Shown: positions 1 through 8,563, numbered from the stretch's first letter. The stretch is DNA of 64,000 bases from Paenibacillus taihuensis (GCF_003386535.1 NZ_QTTN01000029.1:1-64000), one strand, 5' to 3'. A program made the numbers and translations. The notes: generated by a model not told the origin, from the letters alone.

Positions 1-59
1 CCAACGGGGATAATCATGGAGGAGCCGGATGCGATGACCCGCACGTCCGGATCTGTGAG

Positions 60-85
60 AGGCCCATGCAATTGCGCATGGGCCT
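60..85. terminator. hairpin downstream of the sensor kinase gene
   Basis: Ten-base arms (AGGCCCATGC and GCATGGGCCT) enclose a six-base loop just past the stop of the minus-strand kinase gene. There is no clear T-run on either side, so it may be a weak terminator or just an mRNA-stabilising hairpin. I see no supportable gene in positions 1-118. Confidence 0.4.
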
Positions 86-118
86 ACTCGATTTATCCGG
101 CTATAGGGTTCAGGACGA

Positions 119-1369
119 TTAGCCTAACTGCACGTAGAACGTCGTTTTCTCGTTAGGTGTGCTTCTCGCGTGTATTCTGCCCCGATGCTGCTCGATGATG
201 GACTTGGCGATGGCAAGGCCGAGTCCATAGCCGCCGTTCTTGCGCGTGCGAGAGGCATCGCCGCGATAGAAGCGGTCGAAGATTTTGTCCAGTTGATCAG
301 CGGGAATACCGGGACCGGTGTTCGACACGGACAGCTGGATGTGACCTTGCTGCTTCTTGAGGGCAATGTGGATGGAACCGTGCGAATTCGCATATTTGAT
401 CGCATTATCGAGCAGAATCATGACGACTTGCTTCATCTGCTCGCTATTGCCCGTGATCGTCAAGCCTGGCTCAATGTCGTAATCGAAGGCAAGCTCCTTC
501 TCGAAGATGACGGCTTCCATCGTGAGGATGATGCTGTCCACCGCTTCGCTGAGATCGAACGGCACCTGAATCATCTGCTCTCTGGCATCGTCCATCTGGG
601 TGAGATAGAGCAGGTCGTTCGTGAGCGTCTTCATGCGCTCGGTCTCCGACTTGATATGCTGCAGCCACTTGATCTGATCGTTGATCGTTTCCTCGCCATT
701 GGCCAGCAGTACGTCGGCGTTCGTGTTGATGACGGCCAGCGGCGTCTTCAGCTCGTGGGAAGCATCGGTGATGAACCGCTTCTGCTTCTCGAAAGCTACC
801 TTGACCGGCGCGATCGAGCGTCCCGCGAAGTAGCGGCTAGCCAAGTAGATGACGCCGAGCATGCCAAATGCGACTAAGGAGAACGTATAAGTCATGGTTG
901 TTAGGATGCTATGCTGCGGCGTGACGTCCATGAAGAAGATCGCATTGCCGGTCGGCGTGGGCGAAACCGTATACGCCCAGCGGGTGCCGTCCGTCGTGAA
1001 CTGGCCGAACTGGACGGGATGGGCTTGCGCTTTCTTCGCGGCAGCGGCGAAGAGCTCGCTATCAAGATCGAAGCGGGTTTCCGTCTTCGTAACGGTCCAA
1101 TTCTTATCCGTCAGTATGGTGAAGGAGACGGACCGCTCATGGAAACCATTATCGAACCCTTTCTTGAAATCATCGTTCGGCTTAGGGCCTTTCGGGCCGC
1201 CCCCGTGATCCATTTTGCCCTCATCGGCCATCCGCATGATATCCATATGAATATCGTTCTGAACGTTCCGGAACGTGATGGCGTAGATCGTCCCGAAGGC
1301 AGCGAGCATGATGAGCGAGATGATGATCATGTTCATAAGCAGAAATCGGTTGCGCAGTCTGTTGAACAT
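119..1369 (-). CDS. two-component sensor histidine kinase
   Basis: A 416-aa membrane sensor kinase. Membrane segments lie at about residues 10-32 and 161-180 and bracket an external sensor region of about 125 residues that starts with a Gly/Pro/Lys-rich stretch. The HisKA phospho-acceptor is His205 in DASHELKTPLAV. The ATPase domain has the N box (DNAIKYA, about 321-327), G1 (NTGPGIP, about 350) and G2 (GGYGLGLAI, about 379). It would autophosphorylate and pass phosphate to an OmpR-type regulator. The partner's stop codon overlaps this start (TAATG), so the two were translationally coupled, but the partner gene is now only a short 3' fragment. The signal sensed cannot be read from the sequence. 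The family is certain. Confidence 0.93.
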   Translation of the reverse strand: MFNRLRNRFLLMNMIIISLIMLAAFGTIYAITFRNVQNDIHMDIMRMADEGKMDHGGGPKGPKPNDDFKKGFDNGFHERSVSFTILTDKNWTVTKTETRFDLDSELFAAAAKKAQAHPVQFGQFTTDGTRWAYTVSPTPTGNAIFFMDVTPQHSILTTMTYTFSLVAFGMLGVIYLASRYFAGRSIAPVKVAFEKQKRFITDASHELKTPLAVINTNADVLLANGEETINDQIKWLQHIKSETERMKTLTNDLLYLTQMDDAREQMIQVPFDLSEAVDSIILTMEAVIFEKELAFDYDIEPGLTITGNSEQMKQVVMILLDNAIKYANSHGSIHIALKKQQGHIQLSVSNTGPGIPADQLDKIFDRFYRGDASRTRKNGGYGLGLAIAKSIIEQHRGRIHARSTPNEKTTFYVQLG

Positions 1370-1440
1370 TAAGAAGTCGCCTCCTCAAGCACATACCCGA
1401 CGCCGCGAATCGTATTAATCCGAACGTTCGACCCCAGCCC
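1369..1440 (-). pseudogene. 3' remnant of an OmpR-family response regulator
   Basis: Reading leftward from about 1440, the frame gives GLGSNVRINTIRGVGYVLEE and then a stop that overlaps the kinase ATG by one base. The phrase IRGVGYVLE is the signature end of the winged-helix domain of OmpR/PhoB regulators. Nothing upstream continues it: further out the same frame loses similarity and reaches a stop near 1487, and the sequence becomes the promoter region of the next gene. The receiver domain and most of the DNA-binding domain are therefore missing. Either the gene was lost by deletion or the assembly is joined wrongly here. Confidence 0.75.
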
Positions 1441-1450
1441 GAAAAATAAT

Positions 1451-1499
1451 TTTACACTGCGTTTACAATTTAAGTTTCGTTAAAGGTTCGGACTTTAAG
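1451..1499. promoter_or_regulatory. 11-bp-phased direct repeats upstream of the VTC gene
   Basis: TTTACA occurs at 1451 and 1462 (11 bp apart). TTTAAG at 1469 and TTAAAG at 1480 are also 11 bp apart, with one more TTTAAG at 1494. Direct hexamers on an 11-bp period are the usual binding pattern of OmpR/PhoB-type regulators. A similar pair lies in front of the divergent glycosidase gene at 2952-2968. This is inference from pattern only. Confidence 0.4.
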
Positions 1500-1556
1500 C
1501 TACAGACATGGAAGGACGGCGGTTGGCGCCAAGATAGAATAGGGAAGGAGCGCTGC

Positions 1557-2072
1557 ATGATGGCGATTGAAGTGTTTAACCGATACGAGAACAAGTACTC
1601 GATGGATACGACGGTATTTGAGCTGCTATATGATCGACTGACGGAGCACATGGAGCTCGATGCTTACAACAAGCATGACCAGTTCTACTCGATCAGCAAT
1701 TTGTACTATGACACGGAGTGTCATTCGCTTATTCGAAACAGCTTATCAAAACCGAAGTACCGGGAGAAGCTGCGTGTCAGGGCTTACGGCGTGCCGGAAG
1801 CGGATGCGAAAGTGTATCTGGAGCTGAAGAAGAAAGTGTTCGGTCTCGTGAACAAACGGCGGACGGCGCTGAAGCTGAATGAAGCGTATGAGTTCGTCCG
1901 GACGGGCGAGGCGCCGGCGTACCGGGAAGGGATGAACTGGCAGGTCGCGCAGGAGATCGAATATTTCCTATCGAGATACGAGCTGAAGCCGATGCTGTAT
2001 CTGGCGTATGAGCGGTTCGCGATGTTTTGCAAACGGAATCGGGATTTGCGCATCACGTTCGACACGAATATC
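1557..2072 (+). pseudogene. VTC-domain polyphosphate polymerase-like protein, 3'-truncated
   Basis: The frame opens at ATG 1557, with AAGGAG just upstream, and reads about 170 residues of VTC domain (RYENKY, the basic stretch KPKYREKLRVRAYG, YLELKKKV, RDLRITFDTNI). VTC domains bind triphosphate-like chains in a tunnel lined with basic residues. Bacterial members are usually encoded with a DUF4956 membrane protein and CotH or glycosidase genes. After FDTNI (about 2072) the homology stops. The frame runs on to 2282, but that tail is the antisense of the neighbouring glycosidase gene. The C-terminal part of the domain is lost, so function is doubtful. Confidence 0.7.
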
Positions 2073-2891
2073 TTGACGACCGTCAACGACGACGAACACA
2101 TAATGGTTCGCCGAGATCATGCCAATGCCCGTACGCGGGTTGGCGTTGCCGATGGAGCGGTTGCCGAAGTTCGTATCGATTTTCACATTGCCAAAATCAG
2201 TGACTGCCACGCCATTCTTCACGAGAGCAGGACCGAAGGAGAACGCATTCGTCACGCCTTGAGCAAGCAGCTCATCGGCTGACACTTCTTCCTCGTTGTA
2301 CGACTTCATCGTCCCGTCGTTATATAGCGCAAGCCCCTCACGCGCCGGCTCATTCCGGTACAGCGTGCCGTTCCGGATAACGACCCCGTCACCGCGGAAG
2401 CCGTAATAGTCGCCGTTGATGGCGAGGATCGCATTATTCGCCGATGCAATCTCCGAGGTATCCTCGGTAATGTTGCGGCCGAAGGCATTGTCTGCGAATG
2501 CCGTCAGCAGATGCGACGCATCCTTCGCCTGGACGTCGGCGACGTAGTAGGTGACTTTGTCCGCACCGGAACCGGTCTCGACCTTCTTAACCGAAATGGT
2601 CATATCGTCGCTGGTGTAGTTCCAATCGTCGCTCGTTACATTTTCCGTACCAATACTCGTAGTTGTTGATGTGCTAGCCGTTGTTCCAGCTGAAGCCGAA
2701 GCCGAAGCGGTAGTAGCTGAAACGGTAGACCCAGAAGTGCTGCTCGCGTGGACAGGCTGGACGATCACCTCGACATGCTCAATCAGATACTGATCCGCCA
2801 ATCCATATAGCACACCGCCGACGGTTGTTAGTGATAGGGCCAAGCCGATGATAAGCTTTCGCCGCGATTTCTTGTTCTTTGGTTTTTTCAT
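2073..2891 (-). pseudogene. phosphodiester glycosidase (NAGPA-like) family protein, 3'-truncated
   Basis: Starts at 2891 with a basic N-terminus (KKPKNKKSRRK), one signal-anchor segment (about residues 13-34) and a Ser/Thr/Ala-rich linker (about 50-90). The NAGPA domain follows (AINGDYYGFRGDGVVIRNG, NPRTGIGMISANHYVFVVVDGRQ). Members are exposed on the cell surface and are linked to exopolysaccharide or uncovering-type glycosidase activity. The domain breaks right after VVVDGRQ, before the conserved Gly-rich C-terminal block of the family, and the frame then runs antisense through the VTC gene to 1968. The two genes therefore meet tail to tail at one breakpoint near 2073. The protein is probably inactive. 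Confidence 0.72.
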
Positions 2892-2951
2892 TCGTAAGTC
2901 ACTCCTTCTAAGGCATAAGCAATTTCGATACCTTTACAATAGAGGGGGTTA

Positions 2952-2968
2952 CTTAAATGCAGCTTAAA
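2952..2968. promoter_or_regulatory. 11-bp-spaced direct repeat upstream of the glycosidase gene
   Basis: CTTAAA at 2952 and 2963, exactly 11 bp apart. On the minus strand this reads TTTAAG twice, matching the hexamers in front of the VTC gene. TTGACA on the minus strand (2974-2979) lies next to it and could be the -35 element. Confidence 0.4.
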
Positions 2969-2978
2969 TGAAATGTCA

Positions 2979-3009
2979 AAAAACCCGCCCACGAACCGAG
3001 CGAGTTTTT
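2979..3009 (+). terminator. possible terminator between divergent genes
   Basis: AAAAAC plus CGC pair with GCG plus GTTTTT around an 11-base loop, with one mismatch. The T-run is on the plus strand. A plus-strand terminator here has no intact plus-strand gene to serve, because its left neighbour reads the other way. This fits a rearranged locus. The stem is weak. Confidence 0.35.
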
Positions 3010-3069
3010 GTATAATGAAACTGAGATGGACAATACTAGCAGATGGCAAACAAGCCTGTTCGGTCTAAT

Positions 3070-3150
3070 TGAAAATTATTATCAGTTAGAGCTGAAAAAG
3101 GCTTGACAAAAAGTCGTCTGAGAATTAATATCAGTTTAGAATTATTTTAA
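3070..3150 (+). promoter_or_regulatory. ahpCF promoter with three Fur/PerR-type boxes
   Basis: A -35 TTGACA (3103-3108) and -10 TAATAT (3126-3131) are 17 bp apart. Three sites fit the 7-1-7 box of the Fur family. TGAAAATTATTATCA (3070-3084) matches the Fur box at 13 of 14 positions. TGAGAATTAATATCA (3119-3133) covers the -10 element. TTAGAATTATTTTAA (3136-3150) sits at the start of transcription and matches the PerR box TTATAATnATTATAA at 12 of 14. Peroxide derepression through PerR is the known control of ahpC in Firmicutes. Confidence 0.8.
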
Positions 3151-3178
3151 ATAAACCAATCTCTAGGAGGAAATATCA

Positions 3179-3742
3179 ATGTCTCTAATCGGAAAAGAAG
3201 TACTGCCATTTAAAGCTCAAGCTTACCAAGGTGGTAAATTCCTCGAAGTAACTGAACAAAATCTCAAAGGCCAATGGAGCGTTGTATGCTTCTACCCAGC
3301 TGACTTTACATTTGTTTGCCCAACTGAGCTTGGCGATCTTCAAGATCAATACGCAACTTTGAAATCCCTTGGCGTTGAAGTGTACTCCGTATCGACAGAT
3401 ACTCACTTCACGCACAAAGCTTGGCACGACAGCTCGGAAACAATCGGCAAAATCGAATATATCATGATCGGTGACCCGACTCACACGATCTCCCGTAACT
3501 TCGACGTATTGATCGAAGCTGACGGTCTTGCTGACCGCGGTACGTTCATCATCGATCCAGACGGCGTCATCCAAACTGTAGAAATCTCTGCTGGCGGCAT
3601 CGGCCGTGATGCAAGCACGCTCGTTAACAAAATCAAAGCAGCTCAATACGTACGCAACAATCCAGGTGAAGTTTGCCCAGCGAAATGGCAAGAAGGCGGC
3701 GCAACGCTTAAGCCTAGCCTTGACCTCGTAGGTAAAATCTAA
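3179..3742 (+). CDS. ahpC: alkyl hydroperoxide reductase subunit C (2-Cys peroxiredoxin)
   Basis: A 187-aa typical 2-Cys peroxiredoxin that reduces H2O2 and organic peroxides in the cytoplasm. The peroxidatic Cys47 lies in DFTFVCPTE and the resolving Cys166 in GEVCPAKW. Length and spacing match bacterial AhpC of the decameric class. AGGAGG (3165-3170) precedes the ATG at 3179. ahpF starts 12 bases after the stop, so the two are co-transcribed and AhpF is the electron donor. Codon use is strongly biased, as expected for an abundant protein. Control is by the Fur/PerR-like boxes just upstream. Confidence 0.97.
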   Translation: MSLIGKEVLPFKAQAYQGGKFLEVTEQNLKGQWSVVCFYPADFTFVCPTELGDLQDQYATLKSLGVEVYSVSTDTHFTHKAWHDSSETIGKIEYIMIGDPTHTISRNFDVLIEADGLADRGTFIIDPDGVIQTVEISAGGIGRDASTLVNKIKAAQYVRNNPGEVCPAKWQEGGATLKPSLDLVGKI

Positions 3743-3754
3743 GGAGCGATCCAG

Positions 3755-5284
3755 ATGGTCCTTGATCCCGAGATAAAAGCACAGTTACAACAGTACCTTG
3801 GTTTGATGGAAGGCGATGTCGTCATCAAAGTTCAAACCGGCGATGATCAAGCCTCGAAAGATACGCTTGAACTGATGGATGAACTGACAAGCATGTCCTC
3901 CCGGATCAAGGTAGAGAAAGCGGATCTGCCAAGAACGCCAAGCTTCAGTGTGAATCGTCCAGGCGAAGACACGGGCATTGCGTTCGCCGGCGTTCCGCTT
4001 GGCCATGAGTTTACTTCCTTCGTGCTCGCGCTGCTGCAAGTCAGCGGCCGGGCACCGAAAGTGGAGCAAGCTGTTATCGATCAGATCAAGAGCATCAAAG
4101 GCGAGTACCAGTTCGAATCGTTCATCAGCCTCAGCTGCCACAACTGCCCGGACGTCGTGCAGGCGCTGAACTTGATGAGCGTACTGAACCCGGGTATTAC
4201 GCATACGATGATCGACGGCGCTGTATTCAAAGCGGAAGCCGAGAGCAGACAAGTGATGGCCGTGCCATCCGTGTACTTGAACGGCGAATTCTTTGGCGGC
4301 GGCCGTATGTCGGTCGAGGAGATTCTGGCGAAGATCGACACGAACCGTGACGATTCGGAGCTGTTCAATAAAGAACCGTTCGACGTGCTTGTTGTCGGCG
4401 GGGGTCCTGCTGGCGCGAGCGCAGCGATCTATGCAGCCCGTAAAGGGATTCGCACAGGGGTCGTTGCAGAACGCTTCGGCGGTCAAGTGATGGACACTGT
4501 AGGTATCGAGAATTTCATTAGCTTGAAATATACCGAAGGTCCGAAGCTTGCCGCAAGTCTCGAAGAGCATGTGAAAGAGTACAACGTCGATGTGATGAAG
4601 CTTCAAAAGGCGAAGCGTCTGGAGAAGAAGGAACTCATTGAGGTTGAACTTGAGAACGGCGCGGTTCTGAAGAGCAAGACGGTTATCCTGTCCACAGGTG
4701 CACGTTGGCGTAACGTTAACGTCCCGGGTGAAGCAGAGTTCAAGAACAAGGGCGTAGCTTATTGCCCGCACTGCGATGGTCCGTTGTTTATCGGCAAGCG
4801 CGTAGCGGTCATTGGCGGCGGCAACTCCGGTATCGAGGCGGCGATCGACCTCGCCGGTATCGTCGGCCATGTTACGGTTCTCGAATTCATGCCGGAGCTG
4901 AAGGCGGATGCCGTTCTTCAAGAGCGTCTTTACAGCTTGTCGAACGTAACGGTGCATAAGAACGTTCAGACGAAGGAAATTACGGGTACGGATAAAGTAA
5001 ACGGCATTACCTTCATCGAGCGTGACACTGGCGGCGAGCAGCATGTCGAGCTTGAAGGCGTATTCGTCCAAATCGGTCTTGTGCCGAACACAGACTGGCT
5101 TGGCGAAGACATCGAGCGTACGCGCATGGGTGAAATCGTGGTCAACGGCCACGGTGCAACAAGCGTGCCCGGCGTATTCGCTGCAGGCGACTGCACGAAC
5201 AGCGCATACAAGCAAATTATTATCTCGATGGGATCGGGCGCGACAGCAGCACTCGGCGCATTCGATTACCTCATCCGGAATTAA
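3755..5284 (+). CDS. ahpF: alkyl hydroperoxide reductase subunit F (NAD(P)H-dependent flavoprotein)
   Basis: A 509-aa flavoprotein that moves electrons from NAD(P)H through FAD and two disulfides to AhpC. The N-terminal double thioredoxin-fold domain carries the CxxC pair Cys128/Cys131 (SCHNCPDVV). The thioredoxin-reductase-like part starts near residue 208 with the FAD motif [12 protein letters not shown], has the second CxxC at Cys337/Cys340 (CPHCDG) and a NAD(P) motif [12 protein letters not shown]. It ends with the FAD-binding AAGDCT block. The length is normal. The start follows GGAGCG just after ahpC, and a strong terminator follows. Confidence 0.96.
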   Translation: MVLDPEIKAQLQQYLGLMEGDVVIKVQTGDDQASKDTLELMDELTSMSSRIKVEKADLPRTPSFSVNRPGEDTGIAFAGVPLGHEFTSFVLALLQVSGRAPKVEQAVIDQIKSIKGEYQFESFISLSCHNCPDVVQALNLMSVLNPGITHTMIDGAVFKAEAESRQVMAVPSVYLNGEFFGGGRMSVEEILAKIDTNRDDSELFNKEPFDVLVVGGGPAGASAAIYAARKGIRTGVVAERFGGQVMDTVGIENFISLKYTEGPKLAASLEEHVKEYNVDVMKLQKAKRLEKKELIEVELENGAVLKSKTVILSTGARWRNVNVPGEAEFKNKGVAYCPHCDGPLFIGKRVAVIGGGNSGIEAAIDLAGIVGHVTVLEFMPELKADAVLQERLYSLSNVTVHKNVQTKEITGTDKVNGITFIERDTGGEQHVELEGVFVQIGLVPNTDWLGEDIERTRMGEIVVNGHGATSVPGVFAAGDCTNSAYKQIIISMGSGATAALGAFDYLIRN

Positions 5285-5306
5285 TTGTGACTTATAACTG
5301 CATGGC

Positions 5307-5345
5307 AAAAACCGTCCCGCACGCAGGTGTGGGACGGTTTTTTTT
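5307..5345. terminator. bidirectional terminator after ahpF
   Basis: A 12-bp GC-rich stem (ACCGTCCC...GGGACGGT) with a four-base loop, a T-run on the plus strand and an A-run before it. It serves ahpF and the convergent minus-strand gene. Confidence 0.9.
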
Positions 5346-5835
5346 ACGATTTCAACTCAACAATCCGATTGAGGTCCGTGCCCTCCGTATTTTTGCCGAG
5401 CAGTCTTTTGAATAGGAACTTCGCCATTTTGAACTTGTTGCCTGTATCCCAATATTCGGCCGTATCGGCCTTTACTTGAATGAGCACAAGATTGGGATCG
5501 TCAACCTTTGTCTCGAGCAGTTTCTCATAAGCCGGGCTCCAAAATTGTTTAATCTTCTCGGTGCTATCCACAAGCTCGGCCTCACCGCGAATGGAGACGA
5601 ATGCTTTGCCTGCATAGGCAACATTGACCTGCCGATTGTGGAGCAGTTCATGGAATTTGCCAGTATCCTTCTTGGTGAGGAACCACAGATTTCCGTCGAA
5701 TTCGACCTCTTGCGTCTTCATCGGACGTGAAACGAGCCCCTCATCCGATACCGTTGTCAGCATTGCGATTTCGATGTCTTTAATCAAATCCCGGACGGTT
5801 TCAATATCCTCTTTATGGTTAGAGCTAGAATCCAT
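5344..5835 (-). CDS. pyridoxamine 5'-phosphate oxidase-fold general stress protein (YdaG/GSP26-like)
   Basis: 163 aa. The split-barrel flavin-binding fold of the PNPOx-like superfamily is recognisable in IAMLTTVSDEGLVSRPMKTQEVEFDGNLWFLT and the later FVSIRGEAELV. Small members of this type include B. subtilis general stress protein 26. They bind FMN or F420-like cofactors, and their substrates are mostly unknown. The C-terminus keeps the W/Y-rich block AEYWDTGNKFKMAKFL typical of these stress proteins. AAGGAG precedes the start. The gene converges with ahpF and shares its terminator, which suggests, but does not prove, a stress-related role. Confidence 0.82.
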   Translation of the reverse strand: MDSSSNHKEDIETVRDLIKDIEIAMLTTVSDEGLVSRPMKTQEVEFDGNLWFLTKKDTGKFHELLHNRQVNVAYAGKAFVSIRGEAELVDSTEKIKQFWSPAYEKLLETKVDDPNLVLIQVKADTAEYWDTGNKFKMAKFLFKRLLGKNTEGTDLNRIVELKS

Positions 5836-5906
5836 CTATTGATCTCCTTTGCTTGCATTGTGGCTTGACCAAAGGTTATTATTGCCATGCCGCTAGTCCG
5901 GTATTC

Positions 5907-6515
5907 TCAAGTGGATTCGACCCATGATAGGAAGTGCCGCACACGCTGCAGCGTTTCCTGCGCCGATGCTTCGTTATACTTTGGAGAGTATGGATCGCTG
6001 AATCCATGCTGTCCGGAGAATTTATGAACCTCAACAAGCGGTTTGTCGCGGAGCGCTGCGAGCAAATCATCCACGTTGAAGGAGCCTTCCTCTTGCGGGA
6101 AGAAGAGCAGCGCTTCGCAAGCAGGCGACACTTCCATGTAGTTCCGGATGCGTGAGCCATAGAAGCCAACGATGCCGTGAACGGCCGGTTCTTCGCTGAG
6201 CAGCCATGCGATAGTAGCTCCGACGCTGAAGCCGACGAGTATGATTTGGCGGTATGAAGGAGCGATTTCTGCAATCAGCCGGCGTGCGGAGGCGGCCGCA
6301 GCCGTGAACCCAACCTCCTGCATGAAGTGTGCATAAGCGTCCGACTCCTCCGCATAGGCAAAAGCAGCTTCACCTCTGTTTAGCAGATCCGGGCACCATG
6401 CATCAACGCCATAGCCAGACAACGTATTGCAGACCAGCTCCATATGCGCATTGATCCCATAAATTTCATGCATGACGATGACCGCGGTATCCGAACCTTT
6501 CTGTATGCGTAGCAT
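5907..6515 (-). CDS. dienelactone hydrolase family alpha/beta hydrolase
   Basis: 202 aa from ATG 6515, chosen because AGGAGG lies 8 bases upstream. An upstream in-frame ATG at 6584 has no such site. The fold has HEIYGIN near the N-terminus (oxyanion-hole region), the nucleophile elbow GFSVGA (Ser97) and the catalytic His in SGQHGFSDPYS (His170). Classical dienelactone hydrolases use Cys at the nucleophile. Here it is Ser, as in many carboxyesterase-like members. The substrate is unknown. It is probably cytoplasmic, with no signal peptide. Confidence 0.83.
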   Translation of the reverse strand: MLRIQKGSDTAVIVMHEIYGINAHMELVCNTLSGYGVDAWCPDLLNRGEAAFAYAEESDAYAHFMQEVGFTAAAASARRLIAEIAPSYRQIILVGFSVGATIAWLLSEEPAVHGIVGFYGSRIRNYMEVSPACEALLFFPQEEGSFNVDDLLAALRDKPLVEVHKFSGQHGFSDPYSPKYNEASAQETLQRVRHFLSWVEST

Positions 6516-6634
6516 TTTCACCGTTCCTCCTGAAGCAGAGTGAAATGAATCATTTTTATCCTCTAAGATAACAATAACTGCCATTCGTTGTCCATCCTTG
6601 ATTCAATAGGAATCGACCATAGGGAGGAATCTTA

Positions 6635-7027
6635 ATGTCCAAAGCAATCTGGTCCGAGCAAGCCCCGCAATTCCCGCTGCCGTTCTCTCATGCGGTAGTT
6701 GCAGGCGATTTCGTCTATGTTTCCGGGCAAGTCGGCGTTAAGCCGGAAAATCGCGCGCTCGCAGGGGAGACCATCGAGGAGCAGACGAAGCAAACGATCG
6801 CGAATATCGAGACGATTCTTAAGACGGTTGGGCTTACGCTTGATCACATCATCAAGATGGATGTCCATCTGGGCAAGTCCGAGGATCTGCCGGCTTATAA
6901 TCGTACTTATGCGGAGCTGTTCAATCAGCCTTATCCAGCGAGAACAACGGTCGTTAGCGGTATTGGCGACTATCTGATTGAAGTGGATTGCGTTGCTTAT
7001 GCCCCGCAGCCGCGGCAAAGAGGGTAG
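6635..7027 (+). CDS. RidA family (YjgF/YER057c/UK114) protein
   Basis: 130 aa, cytoplasmic. RidA proteins hydrolyse reactive enamine/imine intermediates to keto acids plus ammonia. The family core is clear: FSHAVVAGDFVYVSGQVGV, EEQTKQTIANIETILKTVG, KMDVHLGKSEDLPAYNRTYAELF, and the active-site Arg in PARTTVVSGIG followed by LIEVDCVAYAP. GGGAGGA precedes the ATG. Note that this is a second RidA-type gene: an exported paralogue lies at 11878-12453. The gene is divergent from the hydrolase at 5907-6515. Confidence 0.9.
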   Translation: MSKAIWSEQAPQFPLPFSHAVVAGDFVYVSGQVGVKPENRALAGETIEEQTKQTIANIETILKTVGLTLDHIIKMDVHLGKSEDLPAYNRTYAELFNQPYPARTTVVSGIGDYLIEVDCVAYAPQPRQRG

Positions 7028-7112
7028 GGTTTTGTAACGAAGCTAACACCATCATGGTTTGATGCCCATATACTATCGCAGTGTTGTTTGCGGGGAAGAG
7101 AGGGAGGACGCC

Positions 7113-7448
7113 ATGCATCCTTACTATGGCTTCAGCTATCCGTATCAGATGTTTCGAGCGCCAGATCCGTCCGATGTTACACAATTCAAGCATTCCGCTG
7201 ATCAATTTATGGCGCCGACTCTGGAGATGTACCATTTGTTAACGCAGTTATCTCATAGCAATGATCTAGCTTTGAAGATTAAAGAAGCCGCTTCGAAGAG
7301 CGAGCATCAGAAAGTCGAGGATTACATCAAGTCGGCAGGTGTCAAGTCGTCCTTCACGCTGACCTACAGTCCTGAAGGGCTTATCTTAATGTTAAAGCCG
7401 CAGGATCCAGGGGCATGTTTTGGGATTAGGCTCTCCATATGCTGGTAA
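7113..7448 (+). CDS. small protein of unknown function
   Basis: 111 aa from ATG 7113, behind GGGAGG. An upstream in-frame ATG at 7059 lacks a ribosome site. The N-terminus is rich in Tyr/Phe/Pro (MHPYYGFSYPYQMF), the middle is helical and charged (LALKIKEAASKSEHQKVEDYIKS), and the end has a beta-rich SSFTLTYSPEGLILML stretch. The Tyr/Pro-rich start recalls small spore-coat-associated proteins of Bacillales, but I cannot assign it. A strong terminator follows. Confidence 0.6.
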   Translation: MHPYYGFSYPYQMFRAPDPSDVTQFKHSADQFMAPTLEMYHLLTQLSHSNDLALKIKEAASKSEHQKVEDYIKSAGVKSSFTLTYSPEGLILMLKPQDPGACFGIRLSICW

Positions 7449-7460
7449 ATAACAGGTGAA

Positions 7461-7491
7461 GAAGAAGCGTGCGACTCTCGCACGCTTCTTC
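7461..7491. terminator. bidirectional terminator
   Basis: A perfect 14-bp stem (GAAGAAGCGTGCGA pairing with TCGCACGCTTCTTC) with a three-base loop lies between convergent genes ending at 7448 and 7493. The pyrimidine run continues as CTTT. Confidence 0.88.
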
Positions 7492-7492
7492 T

Positions 7493-8380
7493 TTACCATT
7501 TCAGGTTGGCGAAATAATCCATAATAAATTGTTGGAATTTCTGTGCTGCAGCAGACAGATAGTGTCTATTCGACCAAGCTAGCCTCAGGTTCACTTGTCC
7601 GCCCATGTCTGTAATTCGAACGCGATTCTTACCGAGATCCATCCTCGTTCTCCAAGCCAAGTCAGGCGCGAACGCGACCCCGTGCCCTTGCTTCAGCAGC
7701 AGCAGTACGGCATCGACCTCGTCCACTTCTATGGTTGTTCTGGGCGTAAAACCGGCTTTGCGGAGGCATAAGCGATCCGTCATTTCGCGGAACCAGAATA
7801 TAGGCCGCAAACCGATAAAGGCCTCGTCCTTTAACTCGTGCAGGGAGACGGATTCGCGGCCGTACAAGGCATGTTGATCGGGGACAAGCAAGTAAACATC
7901 TTCCGTGCGCAACGTCTTCGATTCGATGTCTGTTCCTTCGAGCTCCGCAAAAGTGAGGCACATGTCAATCTCGCCTCGCTGAAGCATTTGCTGCATGACG
8001 GCAATCGGTTCGACGACTTGATGGAATTGTACATCCGGGTGCTCTGCCAAGAAAGCTCCCAGCATCTCAGGCAGGATATTGGTGAGAGAAACGGCAAGCG
8101 TAATAATGCCTCGGTCCAAGCCGGCCATATCGCGAATTTCCCGCTCAGCTTCCTCCAGCTCGAAGAATACGTTCTCAACTCGTTTCAGAAAAGCTTGCCC
8201 ATAGGCGTTCAGCCGAATATTGCGGCCGTTCCGGTCGAAGAGCGGCACGCCGACTTGCTCCTCCAGGCGGGAGATTGTTTTGCTGAGCGATGGCTGTGCG
8301 ATGTTTAATTGTTCTGCAGCTTTGGTCATTTGTTCGAGCTTGGCTGTGGTCAGAAAGTATCGCAGCTGAAGTATCTCCAC
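7493..8380 (-). CDS. LysR family transcriptional regulator
   Basis: 295 aa. Residues 1-60 form the LysR winged helix (LRYFLTTAKLEQMTKAAEQLNIAQPSLSKTISRLEEQVGVPLFDRNGR). The remainder is the two-lobed substrate-binding domain with the usual DMCLTFAELE and LLLLKQGHGVAFAPDLAW stretches. Length is typical. It is divergent from the hybrid kinase gene (184 bp between the starts), so either neighbour could be its target. The effector is unknown. Confidence 0.9.
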   Translation of the reverse strand: MEILQLRYFLTTAKLEQMTKAAEQLNIAQPSLSKTISRLEEQVGVPLFDRNGRNIRLNAYGQAFLKRVENVFFELEEAEREIRDMAGLDRGIITLAVSLTNILPEMLGAFLAEHPDVQFHQVVEPIAVMQQMLQRGEIDMCLTFAELEGTDIESKTLRTEDVYLLVPDQHALYGRESVSLHELKDEAFIGLRPIFWFREMTDRLCLRKAGFTPRTTIEVDEVDAVLLLLKQGHGVAFAPDLAWRTRMDLGKNRVRITDMGGQVNLRLAWSNRHYLSAAAQKFQQFIMDYFANLKW

Positions 8381-8563
8381 GTGATGAAGCTCCTTTAGAT
8401 TTGGATGAAATTAATTTGTATTATACCTAAAAGTATGCACATTTAAAGCTTTATTTTTTCCATAGATTTGGAGCTATTTCTTATAACTTTTTATATATTA
8501 TACAGGTTTATGGCTCGTCACTATAATGAGAACGATACGCTTATTAATAAAGGGGCTTAGAGT

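Noticed and set aside
1-118. 3' end of a gene entering from the left edge
   Set aside because: One frame is open through the segment, but no family motif, no stop before the hairpin and no codon pattern support it.
2073-2282. C-terminal 70 residues of the VTC frame as a real extension
   Set aside because: The segment is the exact antisense of a conserved part of the NAGPA domain, so it is read-through after a breakpoint.
3785-5308. 507-residue open frame antisense to ahpF
   Set aside because: It mirrors the strongly codon-biased ahpF, has no ribosome site and no recognisable motif, while ahpF carries all expected catalytic residues.
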